Below are positions 33,121 through 45,060 of a DNA stretch of 64,000 nt, one piece after another. Within the stretch, counting starts at the first letter, position 1. Every line of letters begins with the position of its first letter. Source of the stretch: Calamus simplicifolius (taxonomy: Eukaryota > Streptophyta > Magnoliopsida > Arecales > Arecaceae); assembly GCA_900491605.1 (NCBI GenBank), contig UESW01001799.1:114504-178503 (forward strand), in the 5' to 3' direction. A program made the translations under genes and the position numbers. The notes below the pieces were generated by a model. It was given only the letters and a program-made list of their open reading frames with translations, did no database searches and was not told the DNA's origin.

Positions 33121-33599
33121 TTTTGCTGTTTGGCAACAACACAAGTTCAACATTTAGCCATAATCTGGATGATGTTCTATTTAATACTTGGCCAATAGAA
33201 CTGATCCTCAATTGCTAGAATGGTCTTATTCCTACCAAAATGATCAGCTAAACCTCCTGCATGGGTTTTCCAAACTAAAATTCTCTAAAGGAAGTCTTAG
33301 GAATACACAACTTATTGTCCTTAAAAAGGTAGCCATCCTAAAGGTATACTCACTATGCCAACTAGATGGTCCTTGTTTCACAGAATGATAGATTTCACTA
33401 AAATTAGGACAGGTTTCATATTCCTCTTTCAGTTTATCAAATCCTATGACTTCAGTCCTAATAGAATTCAAGAGCATGGATCAACGGCTAAAGGCATCAG
33501 CGACCTTATTTTTAGTACAAGCACGGTGTTTCAACACAAAAGTGTAAGCTTGAATGTATTCTACCCACTTACTGTACCTAGGACTTAGTTTCTTCTGAG

Positions 33600-34800
33600 A
33601 ATTAAGGAATCAGAGTGCCTCATGATCAGAGTATAAAATAAATATCTGCGATAGTAAATAATGTCTCCAATATCTTAGGGCTTGAACTACCGCATAAAAT
33701 TCCTTATCATAAGTTGAGTACTTAAGCTTAGCCTCATTCAATTTCTCACTAAAGAAGGCTATGGGATGATTTTCTTGACTTAGTACTCCTCCTATACCCA
33801 CTCCAGAAGCATCACAAGAAACCTCAAAGACCTTTGAAAAATCAGATAACCTCAAAATGGGTGCTTAAGTCATCTTTTTCTTAATGTTTAGGAAGGCTTT
33901 ATCTACAGCTTTAGTCCATTCAAAGGTTCCCTTCCTAATGCAATTAGTGATGGGTGCAACTATAGAGCTAAATCCATGAATAAATCGTCTATAGAAGGTA
34001 GCAAGGCCATGAAAGCTATGCATATCGTATATACTAGTAGGTACTGGCAACTCAACTATGGACTTAATCTTTTTCGGATCAGCTGATACTCCTTCGGAGG
34101 TCATTACAAATCCTAGAAAGATGACTCTATGGGTCAAAAACTTGCATTTATTAAAATTGGCATAGAGGCTATCTTTCCTAAGGGCTTGACAGACTTATCG
34201 GATATGGCTTAGGTGATCTTCTTTAGTCCTACTGTATATCAAAATATCATCAAAATAAACCACAATAAATTTTTCAATGAACGTTCTTAGAACTTGGGTC
34301 ATGATCCTCATGAAAGTACTAGGAGCATTGGACAATCCAAAAGGCATTACTACCCACTCATAAAAATCATCCTTAGTCTTAAAAGCTATTTTTCACTCAT
34401 CCTCAGGTGTGATCCTCACTTGGTGATAGCCACTCCTAAGGTCAATCTTAGAGAAAATAGTTGCACCGGCCATCATATCTAGCATGTCATCAAAACAAAA
34501 AATAAAAAATGATACTTAACTGCTATTTTGTTAATGGCTCGACTATCAACGCACATCCTTCAAGTACCATCTTTCTTGGGGGTTAAAAGGACAGGTACTG
34601 CACATGGACTCAGACTTTTCCTAATAAATCCCTTCTTGAGGAGTTCTCTAACCTATTTTTGTAATTCTAAGTGTTCAGTGGGATTCATCCTATAATGTGA
34701 AAGATTAGAAAAAGTGGCTTCTGGGTCTAGATCTATAGTATGTTGTATATCCCTTAAAGGGGTAATTGATCAGGAAGTTCTTTCGGAAACACATCTTGGA
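33600..34800 (-). pseudogene. gypsy reverse transcriptase and RNase H
   Basis: RT: MPFGLSNAPSTFMRIMTQVL near 34300-34360 and the catalytic YFDDILIYS near 34230-34250 (F replaces the usual residue before DD, tolerated in this family). Connection: VIFLGFVMTSEGVSADPKKI at 33865-34137. RNase H: FEVSCDASGVGIGGVLSQ and YSTYDKEFYAVVQALRYWRH at 33610-33855. Stops fall near 33862, 34140, 34200 and 34395. Confidence 0.85.
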
Positions 34801-35284
34801 ACTCTTTCAAAAATTCTACTACCTTCTGAGCTGTTCTTTTTGGGTTTGATCATGAATTTTTCTAGTAGTTAAGACCCAAACTGATGAACCCTCGGTAATC
34901 TCACACTCTAGTTCTTTATGCTGATCAGATTTAATCATGGTTTCTTCTCTTTTAGGTTACTAGATTTCCTTTTAATGTGATCCTTAGGTGGAGTTGGGTT
35001 TATCACAAACTTCTTTCCATAGTGATTAAAGGAGCATGAGTTGGATCAAAATAATTGAGTGCACCAATTTCATCACAATACTTGAAACTCAACCATGTGG
35101 GTGTTCCTAGTTTTGCTTTAGGTTTTTACTCAATTTTAATTAGGCTTGGGATCGAGATGAGGGTGATTGTTTTTGGCCAAGAAAAGGTGATGAAATCCAT
35201 TTCCTTACCTGAGATAGAGAAATTGCCCTTAAGTGAATTCAGTGATGCATGCACAAACACATGAAAACCTAAAGTAAAATATGC

Positions 35285-35287
<3 letters not shown>

Positions 35288-35321
<34 letters not shown>
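35288..35321. repeat. (TA)n microsatellite
   Basis: About 17 TA dinucleotides within the gypsy element. Confidence 0.9.
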
Positions 35322-35323
<2 letters not shown>

Positions 35324-35530
35324 TATGTTATAGATATGAAAATAAGAAAATTATAGATTTAATGAAGATTAATTAGATGATTGCTAAGGTCTCATGTTCG
35401 GCCGTAGCTCATTACTCCCATGGGTCATGACCGTATACTTTTTATATCCACTCAGAAGGCATGAAATCCTAAACAATGCAATTTTTTTATATATGTAAAA
35501 AATTTAGCAATATGTATGAACATGTCCTAG

Positions 35531-35545
35531 CTTGTTCTGATACCA
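35531..35545 (-). promoter_or_regulatory. primer-binding site of the gypsy element
   Basis: The minus strand reads TGGTATCAGAACAAG, three bases after the LTR end. It is close to the initiator tRNA-Met complement. Confidence 0.75.
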
Positions 35546-35548
35546 AAC

Positions 35549-36776
35549 TGATGCGGGATGTACCATGCAAAAGATTAACGTAGAGCAATGATTCAGATTT
35601 TAAGGTGCTTTACTTTCCAAAATGAGTAAGAATAAACTAAGGATGATTATGCAAAGAGTAAAGTAACTACCGCAGAACATGATTCACTAAGTAATAAAGA
35701 AAACAGGATCCGAGGGTTGAAAAACCACTAATTAGAATATGCTCTTTCTTCAACAAAATAGAACTTATGAGAAGGGATGGGTCTGATACCAGGCAATGAT
35801 GGTCTTCGTCCTAAAAGATAGGATCACACAACTCTTAGGATGAGCGCTTGAAAGATGAAGCTATGCTATCACAGATATTTCAGATTTCTTCAAATGGTTC
35901 TGGAGTCAAGGAGGACTTCATCTAAGGATCGTAGCACCTTGGCGTCTTGGGGCTAGGATGCTTGGAACAGATGTTGAAACGGTATTTGTTGGGCCTCTCA
36001 CCCTCTCCCTCATGGAGTGTCAATGCTCAAGAGCGCTAAGAAAATAGAAGAAGAAGACTCCTTTTCATTAATCATCAGTTATTCTTTATAAGAGGAAGGG
36101 AGGGGTTTTTATAATAAACCCTAACCCTTGAATTACATGAAAAAAAAAAGAAATAAGGGTTTCATATTATTTTCAAATAAGGAGATAGGCGGCATCTTGA
36201 AACAAAGAAAAGAAATCAGGGGATAGCTTTTCCAAATAAGAAGATAAACGACATCTTGAAATAAGGAAAAGAGATCAGGGGATAGCTTTTTCAAATAAGA
36301 AGATATGCGACATCTTGAAACCAGAGAAAGAGATCATGGGATGGCGCCATATCCTGCTTTTATAAGGAGTGGGCGATAAGTCACCTTCCATAGGAGGCTT
36401 ATTTGCTTTCTTTTATGCTGAGATGACTCCATAAAAATCTTGGGATGCTCTAATTGAATAGATGATGTCTACTTTGACTAGGATTCCATGTGGGGCTTAT
36501 TTGCTTCCTTTTATGGTCTTGGGTCTTCAACTTCTATATTTTGACTCAATAAATCTTGACTTGACTCAAATAAAATTACTGAACTCATACTTGACTAAAA
36601 TTACTGGACTCATACTGGCAAAACTTGATTATAGGACTTAAAGTCAAACCAACATAAAGTAAGAAATTCATAATTACTCTGGACTCAATGCATTAACAAG
36701 AATCAAAGTCTAACTATATCAATCAGAAATCTATAATAAGCTCAGTAACCTCTGTCTAATCCTGATGTCCGCACCA
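35549..36776 (-). mobile_element. 5' LTR of Ty3/gypsy element
   Basis: It starts TGGTGCGGACATC at 36776 and ends CCGCATCA at 35549, 1228 bases. TATA-like TATAAAAA lies on the minus strand at 36106-36113 (31284-31291 in the other copy). It includes the roughly 57-base tandem repeats at 36172-36340. Confidence 0.88.
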
Positions 36777-36992
36777 AGAGAAGCGTGCGGTAGGGCAAGG
36801 GAGAAGCTACGGCAAAGAAGAAATCGGGAGCGATAGGGTTTGAAGAGTAGTTCGACACTGACGCAAAAAAAGCATCGTTATTTTTGTTTATTTGCCACGC
36901 TTTCACAGAGCATCGGCAGATTTTGAAACCTTTCGACGCTACCGCATAGCGTTGGAAAAAAAGGGTTGCAATCTCACATTTTTGTTGCAGTG
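36777..36992 (-). mobile_element. CACTA-type transposon terminus
   Basis: The minus strand starts CACTGCAACAAAAATG at 36992, a CACTA-family end. Subterminal motifs follow: CCAACGCTATGCGGTAGCGTCG and GATGCTTTTTTTGCGTCAG, with repeated GCGTCG/CGACGC cores. The opposite terminus was not found. The element may include 30540-30726, with the gypsy element inserted in it. Confidence 0.6.
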
Positions 36993-38122
36993 AGACCTTA
37001 AGGATAGATATAGATTTATTAAGTTAGGCAGTATAGAGGTAGGGTTGATATGGATCACCATGTGGTAGGTTTATCGAGGTGTAACTAAATATCATGATTA
37101 TATCATCTCTATTTGGATCATTATGATCATGATAGATTACCCAATACCAAACACGTTGTATGGTGTTGTCCAAGTTGATAAGTGTGATCCTTAATGTCAA
37201 ATTTCAACCCTTGCTAGACGTAAAGCCCTCCACCTGACAGGACGGTCATTTTGTCTGCACCATGACTTTAGGTTCTAAACCATATGCATCCACAGGGACA
37301 AGTGTTTTTTCGTCTAAAAGTTGAACTTGGTGGGCTCAAGTGCCATTTTTCTAGGCATCACCATCTCTTAACGCGTTTCTTTAGCCATTCAGTACCACAC
37401 ATGCTAATCCCCTAGGGTCAAAAAGATCTACATTAATTTGGGCTCTTTTAGCTACCACATCTGGGGAAGTCTATGTGGCTTTATACCCCCATCAAGAGTG
37501 TCTTCCAATATTATTGTGCCTAGGTTGAGCTAATTGACCCATCAGACGGTTCGGATCAAAAGTCCCACCTGACCTGAAAAGACCATGCCAGCTGTGATGT
37601 TGAGTCTATTAGCTTGAAACTTTCCCCCCAAATCTCCCACAATTTCTCCTACGCGTTTCTTAATTCATACACTGGTCCAGATCAGAACGACAATGACCTT
37701 GGATTCTTAGCTCCCTTGGGTGAAAAATACCTACGCTTTCCCTCAAGTCTTCTTTCTGGCAAATATATATTTAATTTTTAAAATTTATTTTTGATTTTCA
37801 AACTTTCAGCTATTACAATTTAATCTTTTATATTTTTTGAAGGTTACATTCTTAGTGTTTCATTATGTTAGGCATTATTCGGTTACTAAAAAGGACTAAT
37901 GTTATAGGTCATGACACATTAATCTTATGTAATAGAGTCGAGATCCTTTACATAGCATCATGCAATGCACATCCTTAATTATTCTTCATCGATGTTCGTC
38001 GCATTTGGCGGTGCACAACAAAGGATCACCATCCGATATAATCAAATGTTAGGAGAGTAATATTTTTAAGGGATTAAATTATAATAATCAATAGTTTGAA
38101 TATTAAAATAAATTTTAAGTAA
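36993..38122. other. unassigned intergenic DNA
   Basis: No gene or transposon end recognised. The 37200-37740 part is GC-richer with no long open frame. Confidence 0.4.
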
Positions 38123-38557
38123 CCCTCTGTTTGGATGGAGAGAAAACTAGGGAGAAAGAAAACTAGGAGAAAAATTAGGAGAGAAAATAAAATTTATCTT
38201 GTTTGGATGGAGAAAAAAGTCGGAAGGAAAGAAAATTAGAGGGAAAATAGAGTGAAAAAAGTGATGGGCCCTACATAAAGTTTTCTCTCCGAAACCGAAG
38301 AGATTTCGAAGAAAAAACTCAAAAGTGCTTTTCATTTTTTTTCATTCCAATATTGATCCTTCTAAAAAACTATCGATGCATTTTTAAATCATCTATAATA
38401 AGGATATTATTATCATGTAAATTACCAACTTTTCTCTATCTATTTCCTCCCACTCATCCAAACAGAAGAGAAAATATTTTCTCTTCAATTTTCTTTTCTC
38501 CAACTTTTCTCTCCTCCAATTTTTTTCCTTCCACTTTTCTCTCATCCAAACAGAACA
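38123..38557. mobile_element. MITE, copy 1 of a 'CTCTGTTTGGATG' family
   Basis: 435 bases flanked by TAA (38120-38122, 38558-38560). TIRs: CCCTCTGTTTGGATGGAGAG and (minus) TGTTCTGTTTGGATGAGAG. The interior has purine-rich and pyrimidine-rich arms and a second internal GTTTGGATG inverted pair. TSD and TIRs fit a PIF/Harbinger-type MITE. Confidence 0.7.
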
Positions 38558-39850
38558 TAAAAGTTTATCAAAAGCATATTTTATTTTATTTTTCTCCGGA
38601 ACAAGAGGAGAAGCCCGCATTACAGGCTTTCACTCCACATGAGGTGACACCATGCCTGTCCGTTGTGGTTAGCAAACGTTAGATGGGTATTATCTTGAGG
38701 CCAAGGGGTACTGGACGTAGAATATCTGTCTCCAAATCAAACCATACCGTCCTCCAATAGTCTAAAGCTTGAGCCACGACAAAGCATGGCTTAAAAAATT
38801 CGCGCGCATTGGCTTGAAAGCGAAGGGACAGCGCGATGTCCCGCCACCGCCAGGCAAGTCCGCGCGTGTGGCCTTCCTTGTCCCCAAAATTTCGTTGGGA
38901 GACGTTAGAGGCTTACGAGGAGACGAGCGATCGATGTAATAGTCCCAATAGGCTTGACAAGGACTCAAGGCCTAAATTGGAGAGGGACAAGAATCCAATA
39001 CCATAGAACTCCCAGCATCCAGTGGCATAGAGCTTGCAGTTGAAGTCATTGGATTTGGTATGGGTCTTGTCTGGTGAAAGCTTTGGGGAAACACAGCTGA
39101 ATCTCACTGTTTGAATAGTAGAGAATCCACATCTTGCCTATGCTCTAGGGTTTCCAAGGTTTCTACTTTTTGTCCCCTCTTTTTTTTTTTTTTTTTCCTT
39201 TACTTTGATAAAAAGCATTAGAAGTAGAAGGTCTAATCTGAGGCTGTTTGATAGAGTGTGGGTTAAGGTGTTGCGCCTGTGATAGGTCAACTACACCCAA
39301 AAGGGTCACCATTTTCTATCTCTATTTTTAAAAGAAGAGAAGTTTCTTACACCCTACCGGTTTCTTTTCACTTCTTCTTTTTCCTTTTTTTTAAAAAATA
39401 ATTCATGAAAAAAATGAAAAAAAATTACTTAGATTACATCCTAGGATACGAAATGTTGCGCATTCAAAGAAGAATATTATACTAATTTGAGCAAATGCCT
39501 ATAAGCATTTATAAGCATTGATTAAAGTGGAGGAATAAGAAAGTGGCATATATGTCATGATCAATCTTTATGAGGCATGTGTAAAAAGAGATGAGTTTTA
39601 AAATTTTTCTTCAAAATATGTCTTCAACTAGCTCCATCATTCGCCAGATTATTACTACTTTCTCTATGTGAGGTAACCTCAACACCAAAAGATGATTGGA
39701 GTCCTATAAAAGTTTTTATAATTTTCTTTGTTCCTTTTCTTCCTTAGGGCTTTTGTAAATTTTTTTTTCGATCTTAATAGACTTTGTAGGTGAATTATCT
39801 CCTCACATCTTCTTTTAAAACAAAAAAAAAGGTTTTATTTCTATCCCTTA
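38558..39850. other. intergenic DNA between two MITEs
   Basis: No gene recognised. Open frames near 38760-39107 on the minus strand lack similarity I know. A T-run lies at 39180-39198. Confidence 0.4.
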
Positions 39851-40235
39851 ATGCTCTATTTGGATGAAGAGAAAAGTAGGAAGGAAAAAAAATGGGAAGA
39901 AAAAAATGAAGAGAAAAAAAAAAGAAGAGAAAATATTTTTTCTTCTTTGTTTGGATGAGTGGGAGGAAATAGAGAGGAGAAAAAGTTAATAATTTCTAAT
40001 GATAATAATGACCTTATTACAAATGATTAAAAGGAAGGGTCAATATTGGAATGAAAAAAAAAAAAAAAAAGAGTACTTTTGAGTTTTTCTCCGAAATCTC
40101 TCAGAGAAAAAACTTTTATGGGGCCTATCACTTTTTTTCTTTACTTTTTTCTCATCAAAATAAGATAAATTTCATTTTCTCTTCTTTTTTTCTAATTTTT
40201 TTTTTTTTCTAGTTTTCTCTCATACAAACAGAGGC
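39851..40235. mobile_element. MITE, copy 2 of the same family, opposite orientation
   Basis: 385 bases flanked by TTA (39848-39850, 40236-40238). Ends ATGCTCTATTTGGATGAAGAG and (minus) GCCTCTGTTTGTATGAGAG. The interior is the reverse complement of copy 1 (for example GTGGGAGGAAATAGAGAG here against CTCTATCTATTTCCTCCCAC there). Confidence 0.7.
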
Positions 40236-41068
40236 TTAGAACTAGATTGGTATAACTTTGGCTCCTTTGCATGATGGCCTTCTATTAATGCTCTCAATTT
40301 AATATATGAGTCAATTGACAAGGCTAGGCTCTAGGAAGAAGCCAAATCAAAATTTGGAAGTTCACTGCTATGACATCTCTAATGTTGTTGGTAGACAATA
40401 AACAAACATGATTGTCTACGAATTGTTATGTTGGTGATTTCTTTAAGCTCTTGGAAAATAATGGGGGGGGGAACAAGAAACCCTAGAAGTTGACAACAAT
40501 AAAAGCACACGTGTAGTGACCCCACATGTAACTTCCCTGTCGGCTTGACCGGTCAACAGAAGACCAGTTGGAGTTACTTTAATTTCGACCGCACCACCTT
40601 TTGTCCGGTTCTCCAGACCGTGCCAAATTTGACCAACTGCCAACTAAAACGATAACCAGTAATCCCTCGCACGAGAATACAACGTGAGCATGACCCTCCG
40701 AGAATAGTTTTGTTAAGTCTTTTCTCCAATGGAGGTTGATAGCTTGGGCAAAGGCATGGAAACAACAATTAAGAAGTGATCTCAAGATTAATTACTTGGC
40801 TTTGGAATGCCCGTCCATCCAGTGTTTATCGTTGCAGCCAGCTGGATGATTGACCGACCGCTAGTGGAAACTAAAACCTAAGCAAACGTTGCTTGCACCG
40901 CTCATGAGGTTTGGTGCTAGATTCAAATAAAGAAAATTGTACTGATTTTCTTAGCACATAGTGATGCAAGTGTGACATAGATAAGAGTCATTGAGTGGCT
41001 TGCACAAATTTGTTGTGCAACTTGGGTTATATCAGAACGAATCCTAGTTGGGATCCAAGAACTACTCA
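40236..41068. other. intergenic DNA, no gene assigned
   Basis: Minus-strand open frames at 40443-40785 overlap each other in different frames and match nothing I know. Confidence 0.4.
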
Positions 41069-41395
41069 GGGCCATTTGATAGCGGAGTTAGTTTGAATTT
41101 TTTGTTTTTAAAAATAAAAAATTTAATTTATAGCATGAAAAATATGTTCGATCAGAATGAATCTGAAAAATGTTGTACTGATATTTTTTTGGATTCATCT
41201 TAGATTTTTTCAGGTTTTATCTTTTCTTTCTCAAAACGTTCAAAACTTACGGATTAATGGTCTTTTAAGTTTAAAAATAATTTTTAAAAAATCAACTAAA
41301 CGTATTCTCGAATATTAAAAATCAACATAATATAACTTAGATTTTTGATATAATTCATATTTTTAAAAATAATTTTTGAACGAACAAACAAGACC
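41069..41395. mobile_element. possible MITE
   Basis: Left GGGCCATTTGATAGCGGAG and right (minus) AGGTCTTGTTTGTTCG, followed inwards by TTTTTAAAAATA on both arms. The inverted ends are imperfect and no clear target duplication is visible. Confidence 0.35.
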
Positions 41396-43190
41396 TAATT
41401 TTTTCGTTTGTATTTTCTTATCCAAAAGTTTCTTTTCTCATTGCAAGAAAATAATGTATGATCTATTAATAGTTCACCATAACAATCCAGAAAATCACCT
41501 ATAAAAGGCTAGTTGAAAGAGTTCTACCTGCACTCCTTAGTCCTATATAAATATTCAAAATTTACTCATTATATAGTTGATGTAAAATTTAATACATGCC
41601 AACATAGACTCCTATATATTTTTTTTATTTAAATTCTAATTTCCTTATCAACCTAAGAATCTCAATCTAAATTTGAAGTCAGAGCTAATCCAATTCATAA
41701 ACATTACAATTTGTTTGTAATGTCCTTTGGTTTTATAGGATATAAGGTAGATCAGCGCTCTAAAACTATTTGCAATAATTCAAAACTTTACCTAAAAAAA
41801 GTAATCGAAAGATATTATTTGAGCTTTTTAATATTATATAAGTATTCAAGATATATCCATTGAATAATTAGTATGAAGCTAAACATATTAGCATGAATTC
41901 TCATACTTACTGTACTAGGGCATTTAAATCATTAGCTCATCTAACAACTTGTATAAAGAAAATAGACATACAACTTCAATGCTCTAACTAAATTACAGGC
42001 AATCAAGTTTTTGCCCTTATTATTACCTTTCAATGAAAATTAAGTAGAAGTATGCAAAATACCAACCATTGCATCATTAGCTAACGTTCAATGATATACC
42101 AAACACTTTGTCACATCTTTTTGATACAAAAATAGTAACGATCATAGCGATCTCCTTTGGTACCTACTAGTACATCAGGGCTTGATTGATCATTATATTA
42201 TAAGGTGTTGTTCTGAGTGAACCCTAGCATACTCCAAGTTAGGATCTTAGGATTGGTAAGTTGCACCTAAGTACTAATTTATTTAAAAAAAAAGAGTTGC
42301 ACCTATCTTGTTCTCGGATTAATTTTAGACACATGCTAATTAACTTTGTATATTATAATAAGATTTGCTAGCTCATTGAAATAAGTTACACCAAGATGTG
42401 AAATTTTCTAGTGCCGGAATATGTGTTTGAGTTGCGAAACCCAACCTGCATTCCCTTTCAGCTGGACTGAATAAATATGTTCTTCTTGCTTGCTTGCTAG
42501 CGTAGATTTTTGATCTTGCTTACTCAAAGTCTTTGTTTCTTTTTTTTATTTTTATCTTTCCAATGTGCAAATTCGGTGGAAGTACCAAATGGTGCCTTCC
42601 AGCAAATTACACTGGTGAATGACAAATCCATTTCAATATGAAAAGAGTGACCACTTCTTTCATCTTGGCTTCGTCAAATTCTCCACGTCAAAATCTCCAT
42701 GTGAGTTTCTTTTTCTTTTTCCTTTTTTTTATATCTGATGATGGGAAACAGCTGGAGTTTAGTCACAGTATTAAAGACTTCCACAGATCTCACCTCACCC
42801 ATCCTTTTCCTCTTTATCATGATGTGCTGTTATATTTTGCAATAAGTAACGAAATGCATGAAATATTCTAATATATTCAAAACCTAGTTATTGTAACAGT
42901 ACCATAGGATGTTGATATTATTGTATTTTATTCTAGCATGTTATCTAGTGTCTTGTGGAGATGCTATAGCTTGCGTGAATTGTGAAGGCATGGAGGCTAT
43001 TTTCTTTTTTTATTTCTTTTTTAATTATTTTTCCTCCTTTTGTAAACATGAAAGCTGGCTGTAAATAAATGTTTACATATAATAAATAGAGAGAGCAAAA
43101 TTATAGTATCTCTCCCTAATGATTTTAGGCCAATCCAAAATGTGGATGCAAATTAAGGTATGAATGGTGTTAAGAAACAATATGAGAGAT
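41396..43190. other. AT-rich intergenic DNA
   Basis: No coding exon, RNA gene or transposon border recognised. Confidence 0.4.
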
Positions 43191-43469
43191 CGACATAGCT
43201 GCAGTCACCAAGCCCAAGCAAAAAAACTAATGGTCAGTGATATTCGTACTATACTTCGTCAGGCTTATAGTGCCTAGATCCAATATGTATCGAAAAGCTA
43301 AATCAGCGGTTGACTGAATAGTTGCCCAGATGGTCCATCACTCAGAATATGGAGTTGGACGTAGGATGATCCGTGCTCTCTAGTTCTCACTCAAATATTG
43401 TATTATAATGTATCGACTTGACTTATCCTAGAATGATATGATTCCTCTATCAAAAAAAAAAAAAAAAAA
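43190..43469 (+). mobile_element. LINE 3' tail with poly(A)
   Basis: It ends in A18 at 43452-43469. The last coding bases parallel the LINE at 27473-29177: a sequence around AVD (TCAGCGGTTGACTGA), then ATGGTCCATCACTC, a stop, and a TTGACTTATCCTAGAATGATATGATTCC tail equivalent to GTTGACTCACACCAGACTTGTGTG. Strongly 5'-truncated. Confidence 0.7.
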
Positions 43470-44592
43470 GAAAGAAATTAATGATCTTAAAGCCTATGCC
43501 ACCAAATTTATTCTTCAAATGAATAATTTGCCTTGCTCTAGTGGCCATGGTAACATACGCCAGCTTATAAGGAACAAGAACATAAAATCATTTTTCATTT
43601 TCTACAACTAAATATATAAGAATGCATGCATCTAAAAGAAATAATTTGTAAGAATAAATATTAAAAAATTTAATTAAATACCAGTTAAACTAATATGGCT
43701 ATAATTGAGATGATTTTAGGGCATTATATTTATTAAAGATGACTCATTTCACACAAAAATCAAACCAGCTTAATTCTAACTATTAGGCTATGCATGGTCT
43801 TTATGGTCAGTTCTATGCTAGGGTCCCAGTACTCCTATACTTCTCCACCAAACTAACCATGGCAAGAGATACCAAGCCAACCACCATGGCCAATTGCAAA
43901 TGTTGCACCAAGGGAGTCGCATAACACGCGTAGTCGCCGCTGTTTTGATGCGCCGTGGGCGGTGACGTGACCTTGAAAAGTTCGGGCACATGGACGGGTC
44001 CCCACAATTACAAAGAACTAAAAATACTGGCCCAAGAAGCCCTTCTCTCTCCAGGAAGAACTTTGATTTGATAATATTTTCCCCCCACTTCACTTGACAG
44101 GGACTATTTTTTACATCAACAAGAGGTGTGTGTGTGTTTATATATATATATATATATGTTATTAATTTCTCCAGTAACCATTGGTTCATTTCTTTTCTTT
44201 ATTTAAAAAAGTTATTGATCCAGCTCCATCACTCACCATCCATGTATCAATCAGTGCCAATGATGAGATAGCTTGAATTTTCCGGATCATAAGTGGTCCA
44301 TTGCTTGGGCTCCATCCATCCATTGGCCTTTGCATGACATGACCGAGACGTAACAACTTTTTTTGTTGTAAAAAAATGTATTAGCTTTGAAAAATCTTGG
44401 TTGAAGAAGTCATGATGTGTGATTAAAAAGTGTACAGTAGATAGAGATAATATAAGAAAATTAATTAAACAATAAAACTAACATGAACCGTAACGGCTTA
44501 CTTTTGTCTTCTTTCATTTGATCTTATTTTAAATATTTAAAAATTAATTTATTTAAATTATTAAAAAACCAATATAAACTAAATGGACTGCA
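43470..44592. other. intergenic DNA with simple repeats
   Basis: Contains (GT)n(TA)n at 44126-44157. No gene recognised. Confidence 0.4.
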
Positions 44593-45060
44593 TTTTTTTT
44601 TTTTTTTGATAAAAATGATGATCATACAGGTCTATGCGAATCAACCCTGATACATCAGAAAATAGAATTTGTTTTAAAACAATGGGGGGGTTTCCTGTCT
44701 CCACATCTAAAAGCCAGAGTGATAGGCCACTGAGGCCGCCATCCAATCTGTAGCATTAGCTTTCGATAAACGTGCTGATTTGAACAGTATAAGCCTCCCG
44801 AAGGATAGGCCAAATATCATGGAGTAAAAATTGCTTGAATGTGTTTCCATAATCCTGTCGAACCCATTGGATAATCGTATAGAGTCCCCCTTAATGAATA
44901 GACCATGGGCATGAATGATCCGAGTGACGAACGAAATGTCAGCCTAAGCTACATAAAGCTCAGCCAAGGGGACTGAGGAGTCTAAACAATCCGCCGCCAG
45001 CAAACTCCATCAGTCCCACGGATAATAAAAGCTGAGCAAGTACATCTTTTTCGACTCCCT
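44593..45060 (-). mobile_element. LINE 3' tail, minus strand
   Basis: The poly(A) appears as T15 at 44593-44607. The minus strand encodes an RNase H remnant (DCLDSSVPLAELYVA, then a stop) matching DSSVPMSELYAAW of the LINE at 27473-29177, then DWMAASVAYHSGF. It is 5'-truncated near 45060. Confidence 0.75.

Larger units (their letters stand above)
31933..35548 (-). mobile_element. Ty3/gypsy element, internal region (deletion derivative)
   Basis: Minus-strand order RT, RNase H, integrase places it in Ty3/gypsy. It is only 3.6 kb. No gag, zinc knuckle or clear protease is found between the PBS (35531-35545) and RT, so the 5' part is deleted or unrecognisable. What remains carries stops and frame changes. 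Confidence 0.82.

Noticed and set aside
38760..39107. Minus-strand open frames of 64-68 codons in a GC-richer stretch
   Set aside because: No known family and no supporting splice sites. Could be an exon of an unknown gene but cannot be supported.
40443..40785. Overlapping minus-strand open frames
   Set aside because: Three different frames with no homology I know. Likely chance in non-AT-rich DNA.
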